Source: Lojkania enalia
Taxonomy: Eukaryota; Ascomycota; Dothideomycetes; Pleosporales
DNA: 64,000 nucleotides
Assembly (NCBI GenBank): GCA_010094045.1
Contig: ML986717.1
Coordinates: forward strand, 5,851 to 69,850
Reading direction: 5' to 3'
The notes under the pieces were generated by a model that saw only the letters and a list, made by a program, of their open reading frames with translations, was not told the origin of the DNA and searched no databases. Below, piece after piece: positions 45,874-57,500 of this stretch (position 1 is its first letter; each line of letters starts with the position of its first letter). The translations under genes were made by a program, and so were the position numbers.

Positions 45874-47774
45874 CTACAAATTAGCCTTTAGCCTCTCATT
45901 TTCCCTAAATCTCTTCGGCCAAATTCCCTGCTTGCCAGGCGATAAAATGCCCTTGGGATCTACCGCATCCTTTAGCGTCTCCACAAAGCGCCTGTATGCG
46001 TGGTCGTTAAAATCATAAAGCGAAGCAACCTGGTCTATAGACGCGTTAGCAATGATCCTCTCAAGCCGAAGTACAATATAGAGTAAGCTTCTTCAAAGAA
46101 CGGATTCAATGAAGCAATGGTAGAAAACATACCCATGGCATTGACATGACTCCTATACTTGCTGTATCCGCGCTTCTTGCCTTCTGCAAACATGCTCTGG
46201 AACATGCACTCTACGGCCTCACGGTCCTTTGGGTTCGTCTTGTCAAAGGTCATCATGCTGACGAAGATGACGTGACGCTCATGCATGAAGAAATCGCAGA
46301 AGAGATCGAAGTTCTCTGCTTCATATATCCTAGCAAGACACTGTTAGCCGCAATCCAAAATCTAAGACAACATAATCAAAGAACAGGAAGTGAGAGGAGC
46401 TAGCAATGAGACTTCAACATACTTTCTTGCCGTCTTCACCCATTCAAGGACTTCCCTTCCACTCCCTGGAATGATTGGACTATAATCATAATGTGCCCCA
46501 ATCCCGCTCCCATCTTTTGGCAATCTAAACTTGACCATGGGCAAACTCCACAGACTCGGCATCCCGACGAAGAAACCCCCGTGCGGATCGGGCACCGAGG
46601 TCGGATCCAGCTTCTCCCAATCTTTGGCCGAGAACATCTGCCCCTGCAATCGTCCCTTGGGTGCCTTCGTATCTAGCACCTTCTTGACCTCGTTGTAATG
46701 CGCCTGTATCACATCTCTCGCGCCATAGAGCCCGAATTTCAGATTCCAGTACCCAAACCCAAGCTCGTTCTGCAACTCCTTCAACCTCCACTCGGGAATC
46801 GGGCCGGGCTTCGGCCACATCTCCTGCCGCTTACCCATCATGCCGAGCCACTCGACGATATTAGAACAATAGCAGGTATTGGGTAGTAAGCCGTCCCTCC
46901 GCATTGGCCCGAAGACATCCACAATAGTCTCAATGTCCTCGAAATCTGGCATGTCGAACGAGCAGGACATGTAGGCCTGTGGTGCTGGAGTGAGCCAGAT
47001 GCCAAGCTTGGTAACGACGCCGAGATTGGACTGGAGGAAGAGGCCCTCAATGCTGGGGCCGAACGTAAACTTGGATAAGTGCGCCGACTGCGAATTGGAG
47101 ACAGCGAACTGGCCCGAGCGCACCACATCGCCATTCGCAAGCATGGCCTCCAGCCCGCAGATATACTGGTGATGGGTCGCCGTAGGCGTGAAACCCGTGC
47201 CGCGATCCAGCGTGTTGCCGACTACAGAGCCCCATCCCAGCGACGGGACGCTGGGCCATACCTTTAGCCCTCGCTTCGCGCAATACTCGTACAGATCCGT
47301 GAACGTGACGCCCGGCTCGACAACCGCGTACGCATACTCCTCATTGACCTCGAGGATGCGATCCATGCGGTGTAGATCCAGCGCCACGCTGCCGTTGACC
47401 CGCGGCGCCGGCCCGCCGTATCCTAAGTTCTTTCCGCGCGAGAAGGTCCACAGCGGGATGTTGTATTCGTTGCTGACAGCCAGCACTTTCTTTAGTTCGT
47501 CAATGTCCTTCGGGCGCACGGCTGCGGATGCCATCTTCCGTTTGGCAGGCTCTGATTCCCATAGCTCGTAAGGGTCGATATATTCTTCCAGCGCGGCACC
47601 CTGTAGAACCTGGTCGTCGCCAACGACGGCCTTGTACTGCTGGATTGCGGCATCAAAGGCGTTGCGCAATACTCCGGGCGGTAGGATGGGTGTTAAAGGC
47701 ACGGTTATAGAGTTCTTGAAGAGGGTCACATGGGTGTTTTGATACTCTAGGTCCTTGTAGGCGGGTGTGGGCAT
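45874..47774 (-). CDS. Vanillyl-alcohol oxidase-type FAD flavoenzyme
   Basis: Exons 47774-46423, 46329-46133 and 46034-45874, introns 93 and 98 nt, 569 residues, the usual length of the family. An upstream open stretch lacks an earlier ATG; the start at 47774 gives the expected N-terminus. The FAD-binding (PCMH-type) domain contains FSRGKNLGYGGPAPR (about 111-125), VEPGVTFTDLYEYC and SLGWGSVVGNTLDRGTGFT. The cap domain follows, with WNLKFGLYGARDVI. The C-terminus ends HAYRRFVETLKDAVDPKGILSPGKQGIWP, as in vanillyl-alcohol oxidase and 4-cresol dehydrogenase. These enzymes oxidise para-substituted phenols such as vanillyl alcohol or 4-(methoxymethyl)phenol, fitting a role in breakdown of lignin-related aromatics. 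No signal peptide is seen. Confidence 0.88.
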
Positions 47775-48362
47775 AATGGGTATGCTCAGTGGTAGACAAC
47801 GTAGCAAGATTCTTCTAAGGAGTAAGAATTGGGTAGAGTTATTATCGTAATAACTTATGAAGCTGGCATATTTAAGGCCCACTTAAAGTCTTTGAGGCGC
47901 AATGGTGCCATGTGAGGCAGATGGGGTTTGAACATGCACCCGATTGGGGGCTTCCCCACAATGCGGAGAAGGGACCCCACATGCTCCAACTTCAGCCACC
48001 ACCCTACCGTGAGCAGTTCATTGAAACATACAGCACATAGCGCAACCTTACACTGGATAATATTAGGAAGGTATAAATAGAATTGTCCAATATGAACTTG
48101 ACACCTAAAAAATCCTCCGAATCAGTTACACTGCAAATTCCACTCTCCCCAGTCCGCCCCAGATCTTCATGAAGCCACTATCCTATAGACCCCTACTCGT
48201 TGATATTTTCCTCCAACCTCCTCGAAGTTGCTCAATGCTCAAACCATCGACTCTCAATCCCTTCTCTCAACCTCTATGAAATTTAGCAAACAAAACTAAT
48301 GCAAAGCAAACGGGACTTACCAACCCCCAGACTCTTTGCTGAAAGCGCATCGAAGCGACCAT
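47775..48362. other. Intergenic, promoter of the VAO-type gene
   Basis: About 590 bases upstream of the VAO-type start and downstream of the coiled-coil gene. A TATAAATAG string lies near 48073 and CT-rich text near 48140-48280. No gene. Confidence 0.4.
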
Positions 48363-49463
48363 TTACTGCTCCATCTTCCCCTTTCCTTTCTTCTCCATTA
48401 CTTTGCCCCTGCCCTCGCCCTTACCACTGTACCGCCTGCACTCGGTCTGGACAAGTTGATCCTTCGTGTCTAGTGGAACACGCCTAGTCTCCTTCCAGCC
48501 CATCATGAGCCTGGCCATCTCTGTGTGAAACTCCAGTCCAGCGTCCGCAACATTCTCATCGCACTTGCGCATCTTCTCCCTCGCCTCCTCGACGCGGCTA
48601 TCATGCCACCTTCCCTGGCGCGAATGCACCAGCGCCTGGTGCATCTGGTCCGTCGCACTAGCCATTGCCCGCTCCTCGCGCTCCCCGTCCTTGAAGACAA
48701 TTGACATCATTTGAATGCCCCGGGCTTGGCGCTCGAGCATCTGGCGGTTGTGGTAGTCTGCCTGCTCCTTTTCAATGGCATACTTGGCCTCTGCTTCCTC
48801 CCTCTCGGCCGCGATTACGTCGAGTTTGTCTTGGAGCGCCTTCGAAACATGCAGCAAGTGTTCTTTCAGAGGTGTCGTGGGTCCCGTAGTGGTGCATTCC
48901 GACGAAACATAGTCAATCAGCGATTGGACGTGCTTGCGGTTGTTGAATTGAATACTTGAACTTGCCTGAGTGGTCTCCGGAGCATCCCCGCCGGTCCCCT
49001 GCAAGGTGAGAGTAGTGTCCGGCATCGTGCGCAATGGATCGGTATCAATCGCAGTTGACGTGTTTTCAGCGTTAGCGTACGCTCGACGGTTTGTCGTAGT
49101 TAGAGTATTACCGGCACGCTCGGTGGCGCTCATGTGCGCAATGGCCCGAGAAGCGTCGGGGGGTGCGGCCGCAGCGCTCCTAAGGATGGCGGGTTGCTGA
49201 AAGAGACCCCTTCGAGGAAGATTCACGACGGGGACACCATCATACAAGCTATGAAGACCTTGGTTAGTGATAGTGGTCGCACCACCCATGGGTGGCAGGG
49301 CCATTACTGATGTGACCGCGGGAAGGGCAGTAGCTGTAGGATAGAACTCGAGGTGCCCATCATCGGCAACATTGCTCCGAGCATCGTTGAGATTCTTGCT
49401 ATAGTGCCTCCTCCTACAATCCTGTTCGCAGCCTGGCGGGACCATGGGGACACTCGCGGGCAT
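48363..49463 (-). CDS. Unknown coiled-coil protein
   Basis: Single exon of 366 residues starting at the first ATG of the frame (49463); the frame stays open upstream to about 49640 without an ATG. The N-terminal half is low in complexity (Thr/Ala/Pro). Residues about 165-300 form a strongly helical, charged region (LQDKLDVIAAEREEAEAKYA; EREERAMASATDQMHQAL), likely a coiled coil. The tail is Lys/Gly/Glu-rich. No domain recognised. A neighbouring minus-strand frame at 50682-51113 has similar helical text (RDQLDIIHGVRQEIRAAKCD), suggesting a decayed relative. Composition is GC-richer than the left half of the window. Confidence 0.5.
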   Translation of the reverse strand: MPASVPMVPPGCEQDCRRRHYSKNLNDARSNVADDGHLEFYPTATALPAVTSVMALPPMGGATTITNQGLHSLYDGVPVVNLPRRGLFQQPAILRSAAAAPPDASRAIAHMSATERAGNTLTTTNRRAYANAENTSTAIDTDPLRTMPDTTLTLQGTGGDAPETTQASSSIQFNNRKHVQSLIDYVSSECTTTGPTTPLKEHLLHVSKALQDKLDVIAAEREEAEAKYAIEKEQADYHNRQMLERQARGIQMMSIVFKDGEREERAMASATDQMHQALVHSRQGRWHDSRVEEAREKMRKCDENVADAGLEFHTEMARLMMGWKETRRVPLDTKDQLVQTECRRYSGKGEGRGKVMEKKGKGKMEQ

Positions 49464-50681
49464 GTTGATGCCTGGATAGTAATAGATCTTGGGGAACACT
49501 CTGATGAACGCGGCGATTTGATTGAGCGGATAGACGAGGGGTCGTGCCGTTGGGTTACTTCGCGAGAAAAGGGGGAAGGCTGGTGGCTCTGGTTTGGAGT
49601 GAAAATATCCTGTCGAAGCGGTGACGGGACGTGAAACCACGTGTTCCTTCCCTTCATTGCGGCTTGGCTATGGTAAAGGCGGTGTGATGTGAAATTGACG
49701 GCGCCTATCGGGAGTCGCTTGTGGGAATCTTCAATGGCCACTTAATGTGAAATTATAGCAACGGATGTGCGCGAAGCTTTGCAAATTGAGGATTTAGAAT
49801 ACCCAGCTCTTTATCTTGTTGGCCCATCCATACAGCCATCACGTCGAACAAGCCCTAAAAAGGGAAAGAGACTGCTACGCGCGGTGCTTAGAAGTCGTGA
49901 TGATGGTTAGATTGCGGGATCTCCTCTTCCAGAACAAGCATATTATCTTTCCCAGAATAACCACGCAGGTCATCAACCATCTACTTCAATCTGTGCCAGA
50001 ATATCGAATTTCAAAAACACCATTCCTCACAAATTCTGGTTTCCGGGGATCTTCACGGATTCATATCGCGATCATTCATTAATCAACGCTTCCGATCCAC
50101 GCGCCAGCAAAGTCCCCCCAGTTTTCTATGGTGAGGGAAAGCCTCGATGTCCGGCCAAATCGCACTGGGGCAACTGCCGGAAAGGAAGTCGGCAGCGAGT
50201 TACCTGGAAGGAAGATAATCTCAAAGTAAAAGATCGCCTCAGACGCCTCTCAGGAAGCAAGGGACGGGACTGACCGGACGGACGCAAGGGCCGGAAGCTC
50301 GATAGACTTGGTAGAGAATGATCGATGACCAGAGTCAAATAATGCGCGAAACTCCCCGTCAACCTTCTTCAGGATGAAATTGCTTCCCGGCATTCATTTT
50401 GGCTGCAACCAGACGTCATCACCCTTGAACAATGACCAAAGGATGCTCGAAGACGGCTTCTAGTGGCTGCCCTTGGAGGACGTAAAGACTTGGTGGTCGA
50501 ATTGAACATGTTCTCCCCGAAGAAGGGCACTCTGCATTAACACAGCGTTCAGGCGAACCTGCGATTCATGGAATATCTATTCCATATACGCCTGCTTCTA
50601 AGCAGCCAACCTCATATTAATGGTCCGCTCCTTCAAACTGCTTCTCCGGAAGTAATCTCCCATGACCCGTTGATGCTTTTG
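49464..50681. other. Intergenic, no confident gene
   Basis: About 1.2 kb. The left 180 bases continue the coiled-coil frame without a start codon. The remainder shows only short frames. Confidence 0.4.
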
Positions 50682-51113
50682 CTAATTGTGGTTCGGTCCT
50701 GGGTCGAGTGGGGCTCCCAGTGCAGATGTCTGAGCCACGCCCATGGAAACTGCGTGTTCAAGCACTATTTCTGGTTTGAAACCAGGAACAGCAAATGTCG
50801 ACGGAACATTTGGGTGGATGGTGGTGTTCATGAAGTCAGAGGCAATATGGACATTGCTCGAGCTATTTTGCTGCTGTTTCTTGAAGACATCCCTGAGTAG
50901 TAGAGCTTCTTTTCGGCAATACTCCGAAGTCCTCTTGTCTCCCTTCTCAGCGCCTTCCTCCGTCCGCCTCAGGTGTGCGGATAGGCTAACTACCATACCC
51001 CGTGTTTGTCTTGCGCAGTCAAAATCTCCCCTGGCTCTCCGCTCTTTTTGGTCACATTTTGCGGCCCTGATTTCCTGTCGGACCCCGTGGATAATGTCTA
51101 GTTGGTCCCTCAC
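50682..51113 (-). pseudogene. Possible fragment related to the coiled-coil protein
   Basis: A 143-codon open stretch on the minus strand without an ATG at its start. It encodes a charged helical region (VRDQLDIIHGVRQEIRAAK; LLLRDVFKKQQQNSSSN) followed by a polar tail. The L.D.LD.I pattern followed by a Q.RG motif resembles the central part of the protein at 48363-49463, in the same orientation. A possible acceptor (cagtag) near 51165 would extend it, but no first exon was found. It may be a truncated paralogue or a missing-exon gene. Confidence 0.28.
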
Positions 51114-52051
51114 TTTGAAGTCATAGTCTCCGGCGTTGTTGGAGCGCTTGTGATGACTCTTGAACTACTGATGTAGGTTATAATGGTCATTTTAGTTACT
51201 CTTCGTTTGCGCACCATGCCGACGCGCGAATCGTGCGTGTAGTCCGCAATAGCGAGGAAAAGGTGGGAGAGGAGATTCGGGGAAGGAAGGACGAAAATGC
51301 TCTCGACATCATAGTGTCATGGTGGTCAACTAACTACTAGGGGAAGGCGATGGGCAAGGAACAGAACAGCATGTAGCAATCTGGTGACACAAGTAACAAA
51401 ATGTGGAAGCCATGGATTAATGCGACATCCGTAAATCCGAGGAGAAGCTCCTGGTATCCTTTCTCGTGACAATCTTTCAAACCATATACACGGACTAGCC
51501 CATTCATAGGGTGCCGGGGGTCCCTTAAGTGCAAGATTCCGGGTCTTCTCATCATACTCCGAGCTCCATCTATATGGAGAGAGCACGCCTTCGCCTTAGA
51601 TCCCCATATCAATATCGGCATGGATGTGAGAAATAGGCGCTTGAGAGACCCCGCGGACGGACAGGGCGTCCTTGAGCTTGGAATGCGACGGTTGCGGGTG
51701 GCCGAGGTCGAAATTGAAAGTCACAAGTATATCTGTAAGCGTGTTGGCATCTTCCACCTTCCCAGAAGCGTTAATAAGTTTCTTCTTCTCTGCGTATTGC
51801 TTCCCTTCTTGCGGAAGAACTGGGCCTTCTCATTAGATACCTGATTCTCCTGCTGCCCCTTCTACGCCTTACACGTCTCCCGCTTCTCTCGCCTGCCTTG
51901 TTTCAACTGGCGCCTTCACTCCCTGACCTGCTTCACTGCGATCCCGTGATGGTCAACTTCCTAGCATGGCGCATCCTTCGCTCTTACTTGCCCTCCGACC
52001 TTTTAATTTGCGGTACTCCATGACGGTAAGTGCCAACACCTTGGCAGATTT
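51114..52051. other. Intergenic, no confident gene
   Basis: About 940 bases. Two overlapping minus-strand frames at 51326-51621 lack coding character. Confidence 0.35.
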
Positions 52052-52800
52052 CTATTTCTCCCGAGCGAATTTTTCTAGTTGCTCTTTCTCTAGAAGTTGT
52101 CTTGCTAGGGCCTCTATAATCTCATGATTTGCATTGTCCAGAATCTCGATAATAGAAAGGGTACATGGCAAGGCATTTCCCTTAGCTTCATTAGTAGCAT
52201 TATTCCTAGAGCCACAAACTGCCCTACCTTGATGATCGTTATCATCCCCACTACATGTGCGTAGTATTTGAAGTGCCCCGACCATATCAGCAAGCATACT
52301 TCCATCCGGAGCCTCTTGTTCTTTAGTCACTCGTGCTCTCCTAAGATAGACTTGATTGTCTTAAATTAGCCGGCGAGTCTTGTTGCTCACGCGCAAGGGA
52401 CCTTCGGATCTATCTTTCAACTAAGCGAGGTACTTGCGAGCCTATTTAGCCATGGAGACACGCTTTGGGGGCTTCTGTTGGATTCATTTACTAGTTTTAT
52501 ATATTAGGGATCGACGTGGAAGACTCACCTCGCCCGTGATACTCGTACCCGGCGATGGGCTCTAGTTAGAACCGTCCTTGATTTGCGCCGGCCCGCTATC
52601 GACGACCTCCAATATAGCGTCATCGACGTCTCCCATCATGATATTGTCCATGGTTCGCGGCGGAGGCGAGATGTTGACAAGGGCGGAAGATGGGCGGCAG
52701 TGACGGTAGGGTGTAGGCCAGTGACTGCGAAGAGTCCTTGGCAAGGGAGAGGTAGATGAAGGCGAGATTCGCCTAGTCAGTATCCATTCCGCTACTTGTA
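52052..52800 (-). pseudogene. Stop-interrupted gene of unknown family
   Basis: On the minus strand one frame can be followed from about 52800 to a natural stop at 52052, provided four in-frame stops are crossed: TAG at 52564-52562, 52444-52442 and 52423-52421, and TAA at 52363-52361. One intron (52528-52475, GTGAGT...CTAAT...CAACAG) fits in phase 0. Text on both sides of each stop is protein-like: RTMDNIMMGDVDDAILEVVD, KPPKRVSMAK, LKDRSEGPLRVSNKTRRLI, DGSMLADMVGALQILRTC, and a helical end RQLLEKEQLEKFAREK. No start codon is obvious, and an A/T homopolymer palindrome sits at the upstream end. Probably a dead gene; family not recognised. Confidence 0.45.
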
Positions 52801-53771
52801 TTAATAGGTAATAGGAATTTTTTTTTTTTTTTTTTTTGTTTTTAAAAAAAAAAAAATTTAAGAATTAAGCCTCTTCCTTCAATCTTAAATCTATTCAACT
52901 CAAGGTTCAGCAAAAGTTGACTAGGAGGGGAGTCCGAAGCAAGAATATATAATACTATCTTCCCTTGCTCTTATGTGTTAAAAACAAAGCATTGTAGACT
53001 AACCCACTAGAATTTGCTAGTAATGACGCGAAGGAAATTAGTATTGGGCGTAGTTACATATACAGCCATCGGTCCTACTCGCACAACATGCCCGCGATAG
53101 GGGGCGAGTAACCCCGTTCACGAATCCAGCGAGGAACGATGGTACCATAATGCTTCAGACCTACGTCGCCAGGCGGCACCGGTCACGCCTACCAAGCTCA
53201 CATACCTAGAGGATCCAGTTCCTTCATATATTGCATCTCATCTACCATTAGGAGCATAATGATACAGCGAACTCAACCAAGAAGTCCTTGATACCGCGCC
53301 GGACCCGTATTGCTGTTCTGAAGGACTGTGGTGCGCTAACTCCCGGCATCAGCGCCTTGACCAGTTGTGAATGCAAATCCCACCTTTTCAGAAGCGCAAA
53401 AAAAAAAAAAAAAAAAAAAAAAGAAAAGAAAAAGCCACCAGCAGTTTTCAGAACCGAGGAAGTTCTAGGTGCTCCCACTCTTGTTTTGAGATGCCAAGGT
53501 CTCGTGTAGATTAGAATGTTTCTTGTTTGTTTCAGCGAGGACAAATAGGAAATGCGGTAACATGTGGATCAAGATGCCGGCATGCATCTGAGTCGCTGTG
53601 ACAAATAACAAAGCAAAAAAAAAAAGAAAAAAAAAAGGTGTTTCGTTAGCCATTGGTACATTGCCCAAGCTACTGTTATCCGCAGCAATGCTGTGCCAAT
53701 CCGTGCGCCCAACTCCGACCGTCTACCTTCCGATGTTAAATTCTAAATCATCGAGGCAATCGCTCAGTATG
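52745..53771. other. Intergenic with poly-A/T tracts
   Basis: Contains T20-G-T5-A13 at 52818-52856, an A24 run at 53399-53422 and two A-rich runs near 53613-53637. No supported gene. The tracts might be tails of retrotransposed sequence, but no coding part of such an element is seen. Confidence 0.4.
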
Positions 53772-54590
53772 TCATGGCAGTAATTCATCCTCAACAAAAA
53801 CACCCCAGAACAGAACCTCTTCATCTTGCCTACCTCTTAGTGGGCCACCGTATATATCTGCACACATCTCGATGGGTATTTCTATCTTCAAGTATCCACT
53901 GCCTAGGAAGGTAAAGAGCAACCACGAATCATAGTCCGGAAATGCGCCGGCGTCGTCCCATTTCCTGCTTAGAAGGCCGTGGTTCTGGAGTGAGGGCGAG
54001 CCGGGGAGGTAGAAGTGATGGTAGGGCAAGGTCTCGGCGGAGTCAGCTATATAGAAGGACGAGTTGAGGGCAAGCTCGACGGCGGTCCGAAGCGAGGTGT
54101 CCCCGTCTCGCGCCGAGTAGGGGTCCGGGTGACTAGTGTGAAAGCGCAGGGTGCCGAATCGGAGGTCCGTCGGCTGGCCGAGTAGGTCGAAGAGCTGGGA
54201 TGAGTACAAGCGGAAATAGCCATTCCGTATTCTATCCAGGCTTGCATCCGGAGCATCTACAACATCTGCGGCGGAGTACAGGCGCTCCTCGGCCAGCTTC
54301 CCCATTGATTCGGCGGCACATAGGGAGGTCCGGATGGACTTGCGCGTGTATTTAGTGCTGAGCTCGTCAATTGCGAGGCGGCGGGCCTCCTGCCTGAGCT
54401 TCTCTCTTCTTCGGGCCTCGTCGTCCGATAAGCACAGTAGTAGGGCTGAGTGGTGATCCGAGTGCAGTAGGGCTTCCTCGAAAATATTGACGAGGTCCTC
54501 AAACTCGCGCATTACTCGGGCAAGGGCGGATGGTCTGGGAGGATTGTATTTTGCATCATGGTTGGAAGGGTCGCTCTTGTGGGCGGCCAT
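53772..54590 (-). CDS. Unknown 272-residue protein
   Basis: Single-exon frame with a clear ATG (54590) and stop, GC-rich and with coding-like codon use. The N-terminal 100 residues are helical and charged (EFEDLVNIFEEALLHSDHHS; DEARRREKLRQEARRLAIDE). The C-terminal half has mixed strands, including GYFRLYSSQLFDLLGQPTDL, FYIADSAETLPYHHFYLPGS and SWLLFTFLGSGYLKIEIPIE. No signal peptide or membrane segment. I do not recognise a family; it resembles uncharacterised mould proteins. It borders the C-rich block to the right. Confidence 0.6.
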   Translation of the reverse strand: MAAHKSDPSNHDAKYNPPRPSALARVMREFEDLVNIFEEALLHSDHHSALLLCLSDDEARRREKLRQEARRLAIDELSTKYTRKSIRTSLCAAESMGKLAEERLYSAADVVDAPDASLDRIRNGYFRLYSSQLFDLLGQPTDLRFGTLRFHTSHPDPYSARDGDTSLRTAVELALNSSFYIADSAETLPYHHFYLPGSPSLQNHGLLSRKWDDAGAFPDYDSWLLFTFLGSGYLKIEIPIEMCADIYGGPLRGRQDEEVLFWGVFVEDELLP

Positions 54591-57500
54591 CAGACGGGCC
54601 CCGGGGCCAAGGTGGCGCGGATCTCTAGAGGAGAAGGGTGGCGGATTATGGTAACTACGGATGGCAAGGAGAGAAACAGAAGAATGAAGCTGTTGGGAGA
54701 GGAGAAGGGCGCGAGCGTGTAGCAGGGAGCTCGGTTATTGATTTGCGGCCGGCTGGCGCTGCAGGATAACTAACTTTTTTTCGAAGCGCTGTCGGAGGAA
54801 GTGGGAGGGCGGAGCTGAAGCAAAACGCGGCGCAAGGTAGAGCAACTTGCAAGGAAGAAAGTCGAGGAGGATAGCGATGCGTGATGAGAGTTGTCAGAGT
54901 CCAAGCGATTTTTTCTTTCAAGGTTGCAAGACGACGCGGACGCGGAGGGGAGGTGGGAGATCGTGCAGAGCGAGCGCGGCGGCGACCTGAGGCGTGGCCA
55001 AGCTGCCCTACGGAGTCGGTGGTCTATGCTGGTACATACATACATACATACAACATGGATACTAGGTGGGCCCTGGGAGAGGGGAGAGACAGCGTGCTGC
55101 TCAGATGCGAGCCACATCCCGTAGCAGTGGTTATCCATAGCACATACATAGCCCGGCGGCGCTTTGCCTGTCTGGCCATCGGGCGACATGATGCACTTCC
55201 CCGGGCCAATAATGATGAGGGCGGATTGGGGGGTTTGGAGGGGAGGTGCACGGGCGAATCGCCGCCGCATCGCATCGCATGGCGCACAGTCGCCGCCAGT
55301 GAGGCGGGAGTGGTCAGAGCGAGAGAAAGCGGGCGGTTAAACAGCATCACGAGTCACCGGTCACGGACCACGGCCGTTGTTGTGTGGCGGGCGGTGATGG
55401 TGTTGAGGGCGATGAAAAGAAGAATGTCGAACGCGTGGTCGCTGATAGTGACAGGGGGCTAGACTGAGTGGAAGTGGCAGCAGCAGCCGGACAGGGAAGG
55501 AGCAGGCGCCGTAGGTAGTAGGCGTGAGCCGGGGGTTACGCATCGGCGGGGCAGTCGTAGGCAAGTCGCAGGCAGTCGCGGCCAGTACTAGGAAGTGCGA
55601 GTAGCGAGTACCTACCTAGGGATGGGCGTACGCACCCAAGTAGTCGCGCGCAGTCGCACGCGGGCAGATGTACTAGCACCCAATCCTCCACATCCAGATA
55701 CAGCTGCCGTATCTACTGTAGATAGAGAGCAGCAGGGACAACCGAATGTACGTATTCGCGGCCCTAGCAGCAGTAGCAGTCGCCGACCAGGCCACGGTTC
55801 GTGTCCGTGTCTGTCGTTCTCCAACGCGCCGGCCCTGCCCTGCCCTGACCTGCCCTGCTCGCCTGGCTTGCCCGATTTGGCTGCTGCTGCTGCCATTGCG
55901 GCTGCCGCTACTGCTGCGAGGACTGCCTGTTGCCTTTCCTGAGGCAGGTGCAACCCCGCGTGCCCGCTTCCTCCCCCACCCCGGCCATCCCAATCTCTGC
56001 CAACAGCCCCTCGTCCTCGTTCTCGTCCTCGCCTCCCTCTGCAACCCGATACAGACTGTACCTACGCATCTATCTGTCTTTCTCTGTATGTATAGCAGAA
56101 ACAGCGACGCCACATGTACGCCACTACCCTGTTGTCCCGGCTTCCTCGCTCTTTGTCTTTCTCCCTCGGCCAAGCCCAGTATCCAAAGCATATGTATTCA
56201 CCCTTCAACCCCCCCGCCTCTCTCCTTAGTAGCCCCGAGGGTCTAACGCGCCCCCGATACTGTCTATCTACTAATCACTGCTGACCGTCGCCTCCTCCTG
56301 TGTTCGTCTCTTCTGCCCGTGCTCTCCCGTACATAGCATTGCATCACGCGCCCCCTCCCCCACGCCGCCTGGCGCTGCATCGACCCCAGAGGACCACTAC
56401 ATACATCCATCCCGCTCAATCACACAGCGATGAACCCCTCCCCCCTCCCAAGCGCCCTTCTCCGCCGCTTCCTGCACCCACCGCGCGCAACCAGGCTGTC
56501 GGGTCGCTATCCACCAAACCAGCAGCCCTGAAGCTGGCCACCTGGAGCCGTGTCAGACGGTTCGCTGGCCCTTATCCCGAGCCGTGCCGTACCGTCGTCT
56601 TCTCCAGCGCCCGCACCCCTTCTTCACCGCCCACGCCCGCACTTTGGCTCCGTCCCACGGAGAGAACTGCTGTCGTCGGGCAGCGTAGCACTACTCACTA
56701 CTGTACCTACTTCTCTAACAGGATTCCGGGGAAGCAGCTGCTCGGGACCCTCCTCCAACTCAATCTCGGAGCATAGCAGGGCTGGCCCGCAAAGACCTGG
56801 CCTCCCAAATCAGATGTCTTCCTTCAAGTTCTTGTGCCTGCACGCGCATAGGGGGGAGGCTACGGTGAAGGAATCCTGTCACGCAGTCAGCATTGCGAAA
56901 ACGAACATAGTTTCAATGCGTCGTTAATATAAAGTTTCCAAGGGGCCACGCTAGACCTCAGAGCTGGGCAGATCGGGATCGTGCCCCGTACGCGTCCTAG
57001 ACGGCGCTGGAGGAGAATTGCTGTCGCCCACGTGTCTCACCCTTGGCACTAGGGCATCTATGGATGGATTTCTCCAACTCTCCTATTGTCTCTCGACTCC
57101 CTCGATCGAGTGTGTACGACCACCGTCGAGAGCACCGTGGCCTAGGCGCTGCTCTGTACATATCGGAGGCCGCCGTTGATCCGGGGCAAGGGACACACGA
57201 ACGAGGCATATTGTGGATCCCGATGCCAATTATGATTCTCGCATCCTCTGCTCCTTCATCGCATCCATCAGCCTTGCCTTCGACACCGCTCGACCGTCCC
57301 AGCCGAAGGGTTCGCAATCTAGCAAGCAGCACGCCGCGTTTCGCCCGACCGACCCATCGGCGCTGACGGAATCTCACCTCACCTCAGAATTCCAATTTTT
57401 CTCCGTGTCCCAGTTCGCTCTGCTCCACACCCTCCCATGGTACCCTCCTTCCCTTTCGCGCCTCCCCGTCCCTTTCCGTGCTCCTATCCAGCGTAGTGGA

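Noticed and set aside
47188..47571. 127-codon plus-strand frame
   Set aside because: Antisense to the VAO-type coding sequence.
54770..56927. Several frames of 100-193 codons on both strands
   Set aside because: GC-rich DNA has few stop codons; the frames overlap each other, lack starts in context and show no family text.
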